Counted from the stretch's first letter, positions 37,389 to 46,773 are shown. The stretch is DNA of 64,000 nt from Chryseobacterium sp. SNU WT5 (GCF_007362475.1 NZ_CP041687.1:992001-1056000); one strand, 5' to 3'. Program-made: numbers and translations. Notes: generated by a model from the sequence alone, not told the origin.

Positions 37389-38128
37389 TCAGTCCTGACT
37401 TTTCCGAGGATTTAGATTTTGCTTAGTGATTAATATCGAAGCAAGTGAGGCGACAATTAATTGATCATTATCACTTAGGGACTTCTTTATCCAAACTTTT
37501 CCGTTTCCGATAACGGAAACCGCTCCAACAGAAACACCATTCCGAAAAAGCTCGTATCCGAACGTTTTACTATCGTCTGTAAAAAATTGTTTCCAGCAAG
37601 TTGTTTGGTACCTTTAATCTCTATTGTATTACCTTCTTCATCCATAGCAATCCCATTGTCAGTTTCAGATTTAAGTGAAGAACCTGAATTGTCATTTTGT
37701 ATAAGAACTTCCCAAACTGGACCATTGTTTTTTGGCATAATGATACCGAAATAACCATTCCACAAATGATCTGCATAATTTTGCAAACCTTTAAATAATT
37801 TAAAATTATTATTATCGAAGTTACTGGATCCTACAATTTCTGCAGAAGAGCCATTTAAACCAAATTGGGTAAACTCAATAGGTTGTTTTGCTTTTTCATG
37901 TTTAATCCTTAGAACACTCAACTCTGTCCTGTTCGTCCAACCTCTTTTAACCGGAGAAGTATGAAAACCCCCAAAAGAAATTTTTTGATTAATTAAAAGT
38001 CCGGCATTTCCTTTCACATCCATTACCGAAGAATTCTGTTTTAGATTTTCAGAAACTGCAATATTTGAAGTAGAACAAGAAGTCAGTAATGCAAAAGCAA
38101 GTACATAAAGAAGTAATTTTAATTTCAT
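37389..38128 (-). pseudogene. Lipoprotein gene with a C-terminal frameshift
   Basis: The frame from 38128 encodes a lipoprotein with a lipobox ending LLTSC (Cys near 18) and no family I recognise; as read, it stops at 37487 (213 aa). Around the A6 run at 37581-37586 the sense switches: the -1 frame continues without a stop as FFTDDSKTFGYELFRNGV, then VSVIGNGKVWIKKSLSDNDQ, ending KSQD at 37389. Adding one base to the A6 run joins the frames into a protein of about 246 residues whose stop lies 30 bp before a hairpin. So this is a real frameshift or a sequencing error in a homopolymer. Function unknown. Confidence 0.8.
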
Positions 38129-38261
38129 ATTTTCAGGTGTTTTAGCATTCGATTATCTTATATTAATAAAGTTAAAAGTATTGAAATATTATTTTTAAAA
38201 TCAATGTAAATGATATATAATTCGGTAGTTTATTTTTGTCCAAGTCAACAAAAGATAAAGC

Positions 38262-38298
38262 CTGGAACAAACTTGGGTTAAATCCCAACTCGTTCCAG
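38262..38298 (-). terminator. Terminator of the ynb-like operon
   Basis: CTGGAAC...TTGGG pairs with CCCAA...GTTCCAG, giving a two-part stem. On minus it is followed by a pyrimidine-rich stretch, 45 bp after the hydrolase/methyltransferase stop. Confidence 0.75.
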
Positions 38299-38343
38299 AC
38301 TCTAAAATTCTAATTGCAGCAAAATGCAGAAATTATAATTGAA

Positions 38344-40038
38344 CTAAGCATTCACTTTCGCAGATGAAACGGTAAAAATCCCGAAATCATCGATCAGCAT
38401 ATGCTCTTTTTGAATGTCGTTGTACGTCATCAATCGATCTAGTTCTTTTTGAGAACGTCTTCTCATGACCCAATTTTTCTTCTGGTGGCTGTTTAAAACG
38501 TACGCAATCATTTTCAATTGCGGATGCCACGGCTGGCCTGTATAAACGACGTAAGAATTCTTCTCAGCAATTGAACGAATACCGGCGAGTGCTTTACTGG
38601 CCAGTTCATTATCGCCAAAAAGCTCTAAAATGCCTGAAATAATAACAATATTGGGTTCGAAATTAACTTTCTTATAGGTTTCAGGATCAAAACAGTCAAA
38701 ATTGGTGAACCTTACATTTTGATATTTTCTCTCATTGATCACTTTTTCTCCGACCGTAATATTATCCTTTATAAATTCATTAATTACAATTTCCGCCTCT
38801 GGGTATTTATCTTTGATATCAAAAAGATAATTTCCAGTACCTCCAGCAACATCTAGAATTTTAATCTTACGACCTTCTTTCTGTAAATTTTCTATATTCT
38901 TTTCCAGAAGTTGTAATAAATGTTGTTTGCGGATTCTAATTCCCTTCCAACCAATGGCTTCGAGGTAATTCTTATCCATCATTTTACCAAAGCCTAACTT
39001 GCCTTTTGGCTGATTATGATAGACATAGTTTAATGAAATTCCAGAATCGAAACCATGTTTGATTCCAATTGCCATCCCATCGCTCATTTTCCCAATCTTG
39101 CTAAGAGACCATTTCTGGAATTTGTAATTCAGATTATTACCCACTTTATTTTGAAGATCATCATGCTCTTTAACCGAAAACTGGTCGGGTTTTAAACTGG
39201 CTTCTTTTTGAGGTTGATTAAAACATTCGTCTGCAAAAGCCTTAACCTTATCGTACACCATTTCTTTTTGGGTCTCGAATAATATCCCATGAAAAAAGTC
39301 TGGTAACACTTCAACTTTCTTCAACTTGGTATCTAATTGATCGAAAAATATTTTTTGATCAGAATTGAAAACCACTTTATCTTTTTCGGCAGATAAGATC
39401 AGAGTTGGCGTATCAATTGCTGACGCATCTTCTACCAGTCGCTTGCCGGCTTTTGCTAAATCTATTAGTAATTCAGCATCAATCGATCTGGTAATTAGTG
39501 GATCTTTATCATAAGCTTTTTGCTCCTCTACATCGTGGGTGAGCATTTCCGCTTTAACGTAACTTTTAATGATCAATCCTTTTTTCAGTTTCGTTCCAAG
39601 CGTAATCATCTCATTTGCGAAAGGGACGATCAAGTTGATTCTGAAAGCCGGTGCAAGCAGGGCCATTCCAGCAATATTCGGGGCGTAATCGTGCACCCAG
39701 GCAGAAGCAACCACACCACCAATACTATTTGCAAGGACAAAAATATCGGAAGAGATAAGCTCATATTTTGTTTCCAAAAACTTTGCAAAAGAATCTAAAT
39801 CTCTTACATAATCCATGAAAACGGAAGATGTTTCCGTTTTTGTATGCCCATGCCCACGCAAATCAAAAGCGAAAATATTAAATTTGGAAAACTGTGGTGA
39901 TTCGGCGATATGGTCTAACCTTCCCGAATGCTCATGTCCACGATGTATAACGATGATGCTTTTTTGAGTAGGTTGAAAATTCCATTCGCGATAAAAAATT
40001 TCGCTGTGATCAAAACTGCTAAAATGTCCTGAATTCAT
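38344..40038 (-). CDS. Alpha/beta hydrolase - SAM methyltransferase fusion (YnbC-like)
   Basis: A two-domain protein of 564 residues. Residues about 1-270 form an alpha/beta hydrolase (VIHRGHEHSGRLDHIAE; nucleophile elbow LANSIGGVVAS, where Ser is present but the usual G-H-S is A-N-S; DFFHGILFE with the likely catalytic His). Residues about 310-560 form a class I methyltransferase with the SAM motif LDVAGGTGNYLFDI. The length and order match E. coli YnbC, as I remember it. The reaction is unknown; a lipid or acyl-glycerol substrate is suggested by the neighbours. It overlaps the preceding phosphatase gene by 4 bp. Confidence 0.9.
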   Translation of the reverse strand: MNSGHFSSFDHSEIFYREWNFQPTQKSIIVIHRGHEHSGRLDHIAESPQFSKFNIFAFDLRGHGHTKTETSSVFMDYVRDLDSFAKFLETKYELISSDIFVLANSIGGVVASAWVHDYAPNIAGMALLAPAFRINLIVPFANEMITLGTKLKKGLIIKSYVKAEMLTHDVEEQKAYDKDPLITRSIDAELLIDLAKAGKRLVEDASAIDTPTLILSAEKDKVVFNSDQKIFFDQLDTKLKKVEVLPDFFHGILFETQKEMVYDKVKAFADECFNQPQKEASLKPDQFSVKEHDDLQNKVGNNLNYKFQKWSLSKIGKMSDGMAIGIKHGFDSGISLNYVYHNQPKGKLGFGKMMDKNYLEAIGWKGIRIRKQHLLQLLEKNIENLQKEGRKIKILDVAGGTGNYLFDIKDKYPEAEIVINEFIKDNITVGEKVINERKYQNVRFTNFDCFDPETYKKVNFEPNIVIISGILELFGDNELASKALAGIRSIAEKNSYVVYTGQPWHPQLKMIAYVLNSHQKKNWVMRRRSQKELDRLMTYNDIQKEHMLIDDFGIFTVSSAKVNA

Positions 40039-41345
40039 AAATTATTTGTTTTTAAAAAATCCTGTAAATATTTTTGAATTACAGTGTGCTTATTTGCTTT
40101 TGTTACTATTATTATTGCTTCTTCTAAAGGTAAAGATAGAATTTTTTTGACTACCAGAATACCAATGACCGCACTTCTGGTAAATCCCATTGTACAATGA
40201 ATAAGAATTTTCCCACCGGCCGGAAGTTGCGTGTAATTCGTCGTAATCTGTAAAACTAGTTTCTTCGTTACTATCAATTCGAAAGAACCAATATCTAAAA
40301 AAGGAACACAAAAATATTGAGACTTTTCTTTAATTACATCATTCTCTTCGAGTTCAGCGGACAAGTCATATACGAAGGTCTTTTCATTAAAATCAAAATC
40401 TTGAATCTCTGTTTTATCCAACTTTGAGGAGATAAAAAGCCCAGGCAAAATTCTAGTCGGCTTTGTGTACTTTCTCAAAAATTTCCAGAAAAACCAATAT
40501 ATTGCTCGATACGGAAAATAGAAAACTTTTTTATAAAAAGGAATATTTCCATAGCGGTCTTTTAAAAAATGAATATTGTTTTTTTGATATTGATAACCGA
40601 TCATAAAAATAACGAGAACAATCCAAACTAAAATCAACCAGAAATGCGCGTGAAACTGATTTAATATTAAAACCAATAAAACAGTTATCCATCCTACTAA
40701 AAAGTAATAATTGGCCACCTGAAAATTCCTTAATTGAAAATTATTTTTCTGAAATGGAAAAATTATAAAACTGATTTGGGCCAAAATAGCTCCACAAATA
40801 ATATCGATAAAATGATGCTGATACGTAGTAATCGTAGAAAGAGCCAACAAGAGAAGCCAAAAAGCCGCAAGAGCTCGCCAATAACTTTTAAGATTTCGGA
40901 AGACCGTCCAGAAAAGGAGAGCAAAAGCTACATGTAGTGAAGGTGCTTGATTATAAGGAGAATCAACCTTACTTAAAAACTGAAAGAAGAATTGGAAGAT
41001 GGTATTGTTTGCTTCTGGTTTTATTAAAGAAAATCTTAAAGGAAATAATAAGAAACAAATTCCCGCAGAGATAATGATGAAAAGCATACGCTTGGTCAAA
41101 GTAGTTAGTTCGTCTTTGTTCTTACAGAAGAAAAAGATGGAACAAAAGAATATCCCGCTTGTTAAATACGGAACGATTGTCCAAGAAATAAAAGGAATGT
41201 ACGGTTCAAAACTGAAAACAAAAGAGGGAACAAAATCTGAGGTAGAAGTATACCACGCCGAAAAATGGTAAACCACTGCAAAAATGCCGGCACATAAAAT
41301 AAAGGTTCTTATTTTCTTTTTTAAACCTAGTCGTTTTTCATCCAT
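40035..41345 (-). CDS. PAP2 / dual-specificity phosphatase fusion (YnbD-like)
   Basis: A 436-residue membrane protein. The N-terminal half has several helices and a PAP2-type lipid phosphatase site (APSLHVAFALLF; HHFIDIICGAI). The C-terminal ~130 residues are a dual-specificity phosphatase with the P-loop HCTMGFTRSAV (HCxxGxxRS complete). This is the architecture of E. coli YnbD. DSP enzymes such as PTPMT1 remove phosphate from phosphatidylglycerophosphate, so a head-group phosphatase is plausible. It overlaps the SDR gene by 19 bp. Confidence 0.9.
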   Translation of the reverse strand: MDEKRLGLKKKIRTFILCAGIFAVVYHFSAWYTSTSDFVPSFVFSFEPYIPFISWTIVPYLTSGIFFCSIFFFCKNKDELTTLTKRMLFIIISAGICFLLFPLRFSLIKPEANNTIFQFFFQFLSKVDSPYNQAPSLHVAFALLFWTVFRNLKSYWRALAAFWLLLLALSTITTYQHHFIDIICGAILAQISFIIFPFQKNNFQLRNFQVANYYFLVGWITVLLVLILNQFHAHFWLILVWIVLVIFMIGYQYQKNNIHFLKDRYGNIPFYKKVFYFPYRAIYWFFWKFLRKYTKPTRILPGLFISSKLDKTEIQDFDFNEKTFVYDLSAELEENDVIKEKSQYFCVPFLDIGSFELIVTKKLVLQITTNYTQLPAGGKILIHCTMGFTRSAVIGILVVKKILSLPLEEAIIIVTKANKHTVIQKYLQDFLKTNNL

Positions 41346-42082
41346 TTGGCTTTTCTATACATGATGAGGTTAAGAAATGACGAAGGAAGAAAGGATAAGG
41401 ATTTCATCATCCATTTCATTTTTGTAGGGAAAATGAGTAGTTTTTCCCGATCGTTAATAGCGGTAGAAATTATTTTAGTTGCAGAATCAATATCGATCAG
41501 AAATGGTTTTTTACTTACATCGCCCTTATTTAACGCTCTCAATTTCGGGGTGTCGATGTAGCCAGGAGCAACGGTAGTCACGCAAATTCCAAAAGGCCTC
41601 AAAGCACGATGGTAAGCGTCTGCAATTTGAATGACCGACCTTTTCGTTTTGGTATAAAGACTGGAGTTTTCATAATCCAAGATGCCCGACACGGAGGCGA
41701 TCACTGCAATTTGACCCGACTGCTGATTTTTCATTGCGGTCCTTGAAACTTCAAAGCAGTTGATGGTTCCTAAAATATTCGTTTTTAGCATCTGCTCGGC
41801 TTCTTCGTATGAAATCTGCCCAACAACATCTTCTGCGTAACTTCCGGCGCAATTTATAAAAAGATCGAGATCTTCTTTTTCATTTAGAAATGACTCTACT
41901 GCTAAAAATACAGAAGACATGACTGAAACATCAGCTTCATAAACTTGTAAGTCGACCTCTTTATTATTCGGAACTGTGGTAACATTTCTACCACAAATAC
42001 CCACGCGGCAACCTGTGGAACTGTAATGTTTCGCTAAAGAATATCCGATTCCTGAAGTGCCGCCTGTAATGAAAACTGTCAT
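41327..42082 (-). CDS. SDR family NAD(P)-dependent oxidoreductase
   Basis: A 251-residue Rossmann-fold reductase with the cofactor loop TGGTSGIGYSLAKHY (about 7-21), catalytic Ser in IASVSGILD, and YTKTK (YxxxK) near 156. The C-terminal part (FLPSSFLNLIMYRKAKWMK) is hydrophobic and basic, as in membrane-associated sphingoid-base (KDSR-like) or lipid reductases. Its position in a lipid cluster suggests reduction of a lipid ketone, but this is an inference. Confidence 0.9.
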   Translation of the reverse strand: MTVFITGGTSGIGYSLAKHYSSTGCRVGICGRNVTTVPNNKEVDLQVYEADVSVMSSVFLAVESFLNEKEDLDLFINCAGSYAEDVVGQISYEEAEQMLKTNILGTINCFEVSRTAMKNQQSGQIAVIASVSGILDYENSSLYTKTKRSVIQIADAYHRALRPFGICVTTVAPGYIDTPKLRALNKGDVSKKPFLIDIDSATKIISTAINDREKLLIFPTKMKWMMKSLSFLPSSFLNLIMYRKAKWMKND

Positions 42083-42132
42083 TATAATTTAAAACATTCG
42101 TTAATAGTAGAGGTAAAATTTCAAAATAATTC

Positions 42133-43182
42133 TTAATCTATATCTCTTTTTGGAAAACAGTTCATGGTTTGTTGAAATCCGTAATTCCACTGCCTGTCCA
42201 TGTCTTTCCGAAACTGGCCGTACGATTTTGGTAAAGAGAGGGAAACTTCCAGTTTTCTCCAATTGATCGTTTTCTTTATGTAATGTCCTTTCAATTCTGT
42301 TTTAATATGGCTGGTATCAATTTGAAAATCAGCTTTTTGACATTTAATTTCATCTAATCGTTGATTTCCGCTGTATCCTAAGACGGCACGAACAAAAGCT
42401 TCTTCGACTAAAGTATAGGATTGCTTCTCCTCAACTATTACGGTCTTCGCTAAATGTCTTGCTAATTCGATCGGAATTAAATCGATGGCTCCACCAGCAT
42501 AATATTTATCTTCAAGAAAAACAGGAGCGACATAAAACATATCTGAAACAGAAATTCTAGCACTGTTAAGCATCGATAAATCAGTTTTGACCTTGATGTT
42601 AGCAGAAACTGCACTGTTCATAAAATTTTCAGATGATAAACCTAATTTTTTTAGATCAATTTTACGCGCTGTCATCGAATCTGTAAAAATTACTTTTTGA
42701 TATAGCTTTCGATGATTTCTTTCCTGTCCAATATTTTTAGGATCAAAAAGTATTTCAGAACCGATAATCAGCGTTGGAATTTCTTTAGAAAAGCTGATCT
42801 TTTCCAAATAAGGAAAGTGACTGGATAAATCCTGGTTCATTTCCGCCAAATATTTCCCAATGACATTTTCTATAAAAGGAGCATTTCTCTTTTCCCGAAT
42901 TTTACGCAGAGAAAGAAGTCCAATTCTAGAAAGTTTGTTCTCCGTCGTCAGTTGAACTTTTGTTACAAAATTAAAATAGTCTTGCGACTTCAAATATTCT
43001 TTGCGCGATTCATTGTCAGGAAAAGCATTAATGACTGTTGCAGCGAAAGCTCCACCACAAGTTGCAATTAAAACATCTGGTTTTCGATTTAATTTCTCCA
43101 ACGCTGCAAACATTCCCAGATAAACCATGAGCCTTGTGCCACCACCGGATAAAATAAAAGCATTATTAAATGGAGTCTCCAT
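42133..43182 (-). CDS. Patatin-like protein with replaced catalytic residues
   Basis: A 349-residue protein with the patatin oxyanion loop LSGGGTRLMVYLG near the start. The nucleophile motif that is normally GTSAG reads ATCGG (Cys for Ser, Ala for Gly) and the catalytic DGG reads AGG (KYYAGGAIDLIP). Both members of the Ser-Asp pair are therefore changed, so ordinary phospholipase activity is unlikely. It could be a structural, lipid-binding or regulatory member. I start at the ATG at 43182; the 17 codons before it overlap the next gene. Confidence 0.85.
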   Translation of the reverse strand: METPFNNAFILSGGGTRLMVYLGMFAALEKLNRKPDVLIATCGGAFAATVINAFPDNESRKEYLKSQDYFNFVTKVQLTTENKLSRIGLLSLRKIREKRNAPFIENVIGKYLAEMNQDLSSHFPYLEKISFSKEIPTLIIGSEILFDPKNIGQERNHRKLYQKVIFTDSMTARKIDLKKLGLSSENFMNSAVSANIKVKTDLSMLNSARISVSDMFYVAPVFLEDKYYAGGAIDLIPIELARHLAKTVIVEEKQSYTLVEEAFVRAVLGYSGNQRLDEIKCQKADFQIDTSHIKTELKGHYIKKTINWRKLEVSLSLPKSYGQFRKDMDRQWNYGFQQTMNCFPKRDID

Positions 43183-43186
43183 GATT

Positions 43187-44002
43187 TCAATTATTAAGAA
43201 GTAAAGGTAAAATCCAAAAAAAGATGGGCGCATTAAAAATCAGACTATCCATCCTATCGAGCAAACCTCCATGTCCTGGAAGAAGATTTCCCGTGTCTTT
43301 TATATTCGTTTTTCTTTTTAGGAAAGACATCAACACATCTCCAAAAAACCCTGAAATCCCCAGAATTAATCCTAAAATGATATTAATTAAAATATGCGAT
43401 GGTAAAAGGAAATATCCCAAAATTGTACTTAATAGCATCGTAAGTAGAACTCCACCAACAAACCCTTCCCAGGTCTTGTTCGGACTGATCTTCGGCGTGA
43501 TTTTATGTTTCCCAAAGAATTTACCCATTAAATACTGAAAGACATCGTTGACCTCGGTAATTACTACCAGGAAAATAAGTGCTTTTACACCAAAAACCGT
43601 CTCTCTTACCAATGCCAAATGAGGAAAAATGAAAAGCGCGATTACTAAACCAATGCTAATTCCTGTCATCTGCTTCGCGGAAACTTTTATAGATAAGAAA
43701 AATAAAACAACGGCCAATGCGAACGACATAGCATAAAGAAGGTAATTTTCAAAATTAAATAAATACAATAACAGGAATTGAACGATAGCCAAAATTACGG
43801 AAACGACCACTTTATACCGTTGAATTTTAAACATTCTCAAAAACTCAAAAAAGACCTGAAATCCTATCCAGGAAACGAAAATTTTCATAGCGATCGGATG
43901 GGAAATCCCTAACGCAAAAGCCAGAATGATAAACATCCAGGTTTTGATCCGAAGCGGAACATCTGCAAACTTGTTATCAGAAATATTATTTTCAAGCTTC
44001 AT
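43187..44002 (-). CDS. Phosphatidate cytidylyltransferase family protein (YnbB-like)
   Basis: Membrane enzyme making CDP-diacylglycerol (or a similar CDP-lipid) from phosphatidate and CTP. The 271-residue protein has about eight helices and the complete family signature SFLKRKTNIKDTGN with PGHGGLLDRMD near the C-terminus. It overlaps the CDP-alcohol phosphatidyltransferase gene by 11 bp. The gene order and length match E. coli ynbB. Whether the housekeeping cdsA lies elsewhere cannot be seen. Confidence 0.92.
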   Translation of the reverse strand: MKLENNISDNKFADVPLRIKTWMFIILAFALGISHPIAMKIFVSWIGFQVFFEFLRMFKIQRYKVVVSVILAIVQFLLLYLFNFENYLLYAMSFALAVVLFFLSIKVSAKQMTGISIGLVIALFIFPHLALVRETVFGVKALIFLVVITEVNDVFQYLMGKFFGKHKITPKISPNKTWEGFVGGVLLTMLLSTILGYFLLPSHILINIILGLILGISGFFGDVLMSFLKRKTNIKDTGNLLPGHGGLLDRMDSLIFNAPIFFWILPLLLNN

Positions 44003-44594
44003 TCAGCGCTTTCTTAAGTCTCGTAAAAGTACTGATTAGCAACAGCAAAATAACTGCTCCAAAAATATAATTTGAATAACTGGAAATATGGACTCCAATG
44101 AATGTCACAATACCATAAACCCCTAAAAGAAGAGCGCGATCACTTTTACCCATCGGTCCCTCATAGCGGCGGTCTTCTCCTATTACTTTACCCAATAATC
44201 CTGAAAATTCATTTATGACACTCAGCACAATAAAAGCAACGACTAAATAAAGACTGTCCGGTTGAAACTTCAATAACGGAAAAAAGATAATGACATCAGA
44301 AACGATATCGCCTACTTCATTTAGGACTTCTCCCAACTTGCTCATTTGATTAAATTTACGAGCCATCATTCCATCCAACGCGTTTAAAGCCATTCTCAAT
44401 AAAAGGCCGATCGGTAAGCTTAGAAAAAACCAATTGTAGGAATCGGCATTCCAAAATAATATTCCAATGATCATGGACAATATAATTGAAGCGATCGTAA
44501 TTTGATTAGCGGTTACTTTCCGCTTGTGCAAAAAGAGAAGAACCGGATTAAGAAGTTGCTGAAATTTGGGTTTTAACTGGTAAACGGAAATCAT
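43992..44594 (-). CDS. CDP-alcohol phosphatidyltransferase family protein (YnbA-like)
   Basis: Integral membrane enzyme that would transfer a phosphatidyl group from CDP-diacylglycerol to an alcohol. The 200-residue protein has about six helices. The active-site motif reads NALDGMMARKF...LGEVLNEVGDIVSD: against the canonical DxxDGxxAR(x8)GxxxDxxxD, the first and third Asp are Asn. From memory, E. coli YnbA has the same NALDG/LNEVGD variant. This points to a subfamily with a different substrate or mechanism. It is the first gene of the operon and has a TAGATTTG box upstream. Confidence 0.9.
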   Translation of the reverse strand: MISVYQLKPKFQQLLNPVLLFLHKRKVTANQITIASIILSMIIGILFWNADSYNWFFLSLPIGLLLRMALNALDGMMARKFNQMSKLGEVLNEVGDIVSDVIIFFPLLKFQPDSLYLVVAFIVLSVINEFSGLLGKVIGEDRRYEGPMGKSDRALLLGVYGIVTFIGVHISSYSNYIFGAVILLLLISTFTRLKKALNEA

Positions 44595-44616
44595 TAAAGT
44601 GTTTTTTTATCGTACT

Positions 44617-44624
44617 CAAATCTA
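44617..44624 (-). promoter_or_regulatory. -7 box of the ynb-like operon
   Basis: Minus strand TAGATTTG, an exact TAnnTTTG match, 23 bp before the first gene of the cluster. Confidence 0.6.
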
Positions 44625-45023
44625 GGAATTTTATTAGAAACTATATAAAATGTTTATGAAATATTGAGAAAGGATTAATTACGAGTGAACATGCTGAATT
44701 TCATTTAAACTACGAAAGATACAATAAACTGACCTGCACTATTTATCTAAAAGATTAAAAAAGAAGGGTCTATAAAATCTTCTCTTCAAAGGCTAAAAGT
44801 AACATACCGTTGTTAAAAGATTTTACACTATTCTACCAGAGTGCACTTTCCTCGGCCTGTAAACACAAATTAAATATAAAATCTGTACCTTCAATTTATA
44901 CCACTTCTGATTTAAATAAAATTCTTTTTTGCGAATAAAGAATTGAAAAAGATGCAGTGCTTCAGCAACTCAGGATCAACTGCAAGCGTGTTCCTGAATC
45001 TTGAAAATTTTAGTTCACCTTTA
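44625..45023. other. Divergent upstream region of the ynb-like operon and pyrG
   Basis: About 400 bp of AT-rich sequence between two promoters. I see no gene or strong hairpin. Confidence 0.5.
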
Positions 45024-45024
45024 T

Positions 45025-45055
45025 TTGCGCCATCTTTCAAAATCCATTAACTTTG
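45025..45055 (+). promoter_or_regulatory. pyrG promoter
   Basis: TTG at 45025-45027, a 20-bp spacer, then TAACTTTG at 45048-45055: a textbook Bacteroidota -33/-7 pair. Because the -7 box covers a possible TTG start at 45053, it fixes the pyrG start at the ATG at 45071. Confidence 0.8.
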
Positions 45056-45070
45056 CACAAACCTAAACTA

Positions 45071-46678
45071 ATGAGTAAAAAGAATACGAAATACATCTTC
45101 GTAACCGGTGGTGTAACTTCTTCTTTAGGCAAAGGAATCGTCTCTGCGTCACTTGGCTTACTGCTAAAATCGAGAGGATTCAATGTCACAATCCAGAAAC
45201 TTGACCCCTATATCAATATCGACCCGGGAACTCTAAATCCCTATGAACACGGCGAATGTTACGTGACTGAAGACGGTGCAGAAACCGATTTGGATCTTGG
45301 TCATTACGAAAGATTCCTAAATTCCAATACTTCCCAGAATAATAATGTAACGACTGGTAAAATCTACCAAACTGTTATTGAAAAAGAAAGAAAAGGAGAT
45401 TTCTTGGGAAAAACCGTTCAGGTGATTCCTCATATTACCAATGAAATCAAGCGTCGCATCAAAATGTTGGCGAAACAAAATTACGATATCATCATCACCG
45501 AAATCGGTGGAACTGTGGGCGACATAGAATCGCTTCCTTATATAGAGAGTGTTCGCCAATTGAAATGGGAATTGGGCGAACATAATTCTATGGTGATTCA
45601 CCTAACATTACTTCCTTACCTTGCCTCTAGTGGTGAATTAAAAACCAAACCTTCTCAACATTCTGTTCGTCAATTAATGGAATCCGGGATTCAAGCTGAT
45701 GTTTTAGTTTGTAGAACAGAGCACGTTATTCCGAAAGAACAAAGAATGAAATTGGCGCAATTCTGTAATGTAGCTTTAGAAAACGTAATCGAATGTAAAG
45801 ATCTGGAAACCATTTATGAAGTTCCTCTTTACTTGCAAAAACAGGATTTCGATGATGTTGTTTTAAAGGAATTGAATTTAAAATCTGACAAACAAGCTGA
45901 TTTAAAAGACTGGAAAACCTTCCTTAAAAAATATAAAAACCCGAAGAAAAAAGTAGAAATTGCTTTGGTTGGTAAATATGTTTCATTACAGGATTCTTAT
46001 AAATCTATTGCAGAAGCTTTTATTCACGCCGGTGCTGATTTGGAAACTGAAGTTAAAGTAAGATGGGTTTACAGTGGAGAAATTGATGAAAGCAATATCG
46101 CAGAGACCTTTGCAGGAGTTGATGGAATGCTCATTGCTCCTGGATTTGGTGATCGAGGAATTGAAGGGAAAGTTTTATCAGCTAAATACGCGAGAGAAAA
46201 CAATATTCCACTTTTAGGAATCTGTCTGGGAATGCAAATAATGACCATTGAATTCGCCAGAAATGTCTTAGGTTATAAAAAAGCAAATTCCATGGAATTT
46301 GACACTTCGACTCCAGAACCGGTAATTTCTTTAATGGAAGAGCAGAAGAATGTAGTTGAAAAAGGTGGCACTATGAGATTGGGCGCTTGGAAATGCACTT
46401 TGAAAGCAGGCTCCAACTTGAATGATATTTACGGTACCAAAAATATTTCAGAAAGGCACCGTCATCGTTATGAATTCAATTCCGAGTTCAGATCAGAATT
46501 TGAGAAGAATGGATTAGTCCCAACCGGCTTTAATCCAGAAACTGATCTTGTTGAAACTTTGGAATTAAAAGACCATCCTTTTTATATAGGAGTACAATAT
46601 CATCCTGAATATAAAAGCACAGTTGCTTCACCACATCCTTTATTTAAAGCATTAATTAAAGCATCTACTAAAAATTAA
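45071..46678 (+). CDS. pyrG: CTP synthase
   Basis: Makes CTP from UTP, ATP and glutamine. The 535-residue protein has the N-terminal synthase domain (FVTGGVTSSLGKGIVSASLG) and a C-terminal class I glutamine amidotransferase domain with the nucleophile Cys in GICLGMQ and the His/Glu pair in YHPEYKS. The product CTP is the cosubstrate of the CDP-lipid enzymes encoded next door, but the genes are divergent and the link is only positional. Confidence 0.98.
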   Translation: MSKKNTKYIFVTGGVTSSLGKGIVSASLGLLLKSRGFNVTIQKLDPYINIDPGTLNPYEHGECYVTEDGAETDLDLGHYERFLNSNTSQNNNVTTGKIYQTVIEKERKGDFLGKTVQVIPHITNEIKRRIKMLAKQNYDIIITEIGGTVGDIESLPYIESVRQLKWELGEHNSMVIHLTLLPYLASSGELKTKPSQHSVRQLMESGIQADVLVCRTEHVIPKEQRMKLAQFCNVALENVIECKDLETIYEVPLYLQKQDFDDVVLKELNLKSDKQADLKDWKTFLKKYKNPKKKVEIALVGKYVSLQDSYKSIAEAFIHAGADLETEVKVRWVYSGEIDESNIAETFAGVDGMLIAPGFGDRGIEGKVLSAKYARENNIPLLGICLGMQIMTIEFARNVLGYKKANSMEFDTSTPEPVISLMEEQKNVVEKGGTMRLGAWKCTLKAGSNLNDIYGTKNISERHRHRYEFNSEFRSEFEKNGLVPTGFNPETDLVETLELKDHPFYIGVQYHPEYKSTVASPHPLFKALIKASTKN

Positions 46679-46765
46679 AAAGAAGGAGGTAAAAGACGAA
46701 ATGTTTTTTATCTCTTTCCTTTTTAAATGAAGGGTGAAAAAATTCTTCATTGCCAAAAATTTCAG

Positions 46766-46773
46766 TATTTTTG
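46766..46773 (+). promoter_or_regulatory. Candidate yidC -7 box
   Basis: TATTTTTG matches TAnnTTTG, 70 bp before the yidC start. The 5' leader would be AT-rich and unstructured. Confidence 0.5.

Noticed and set aside
45053..45070. TTG start for pyrG six codons upstream
   Set aside because: The TTG is part of the TAACTTTG promoter box, so it would lie before the transcription start.
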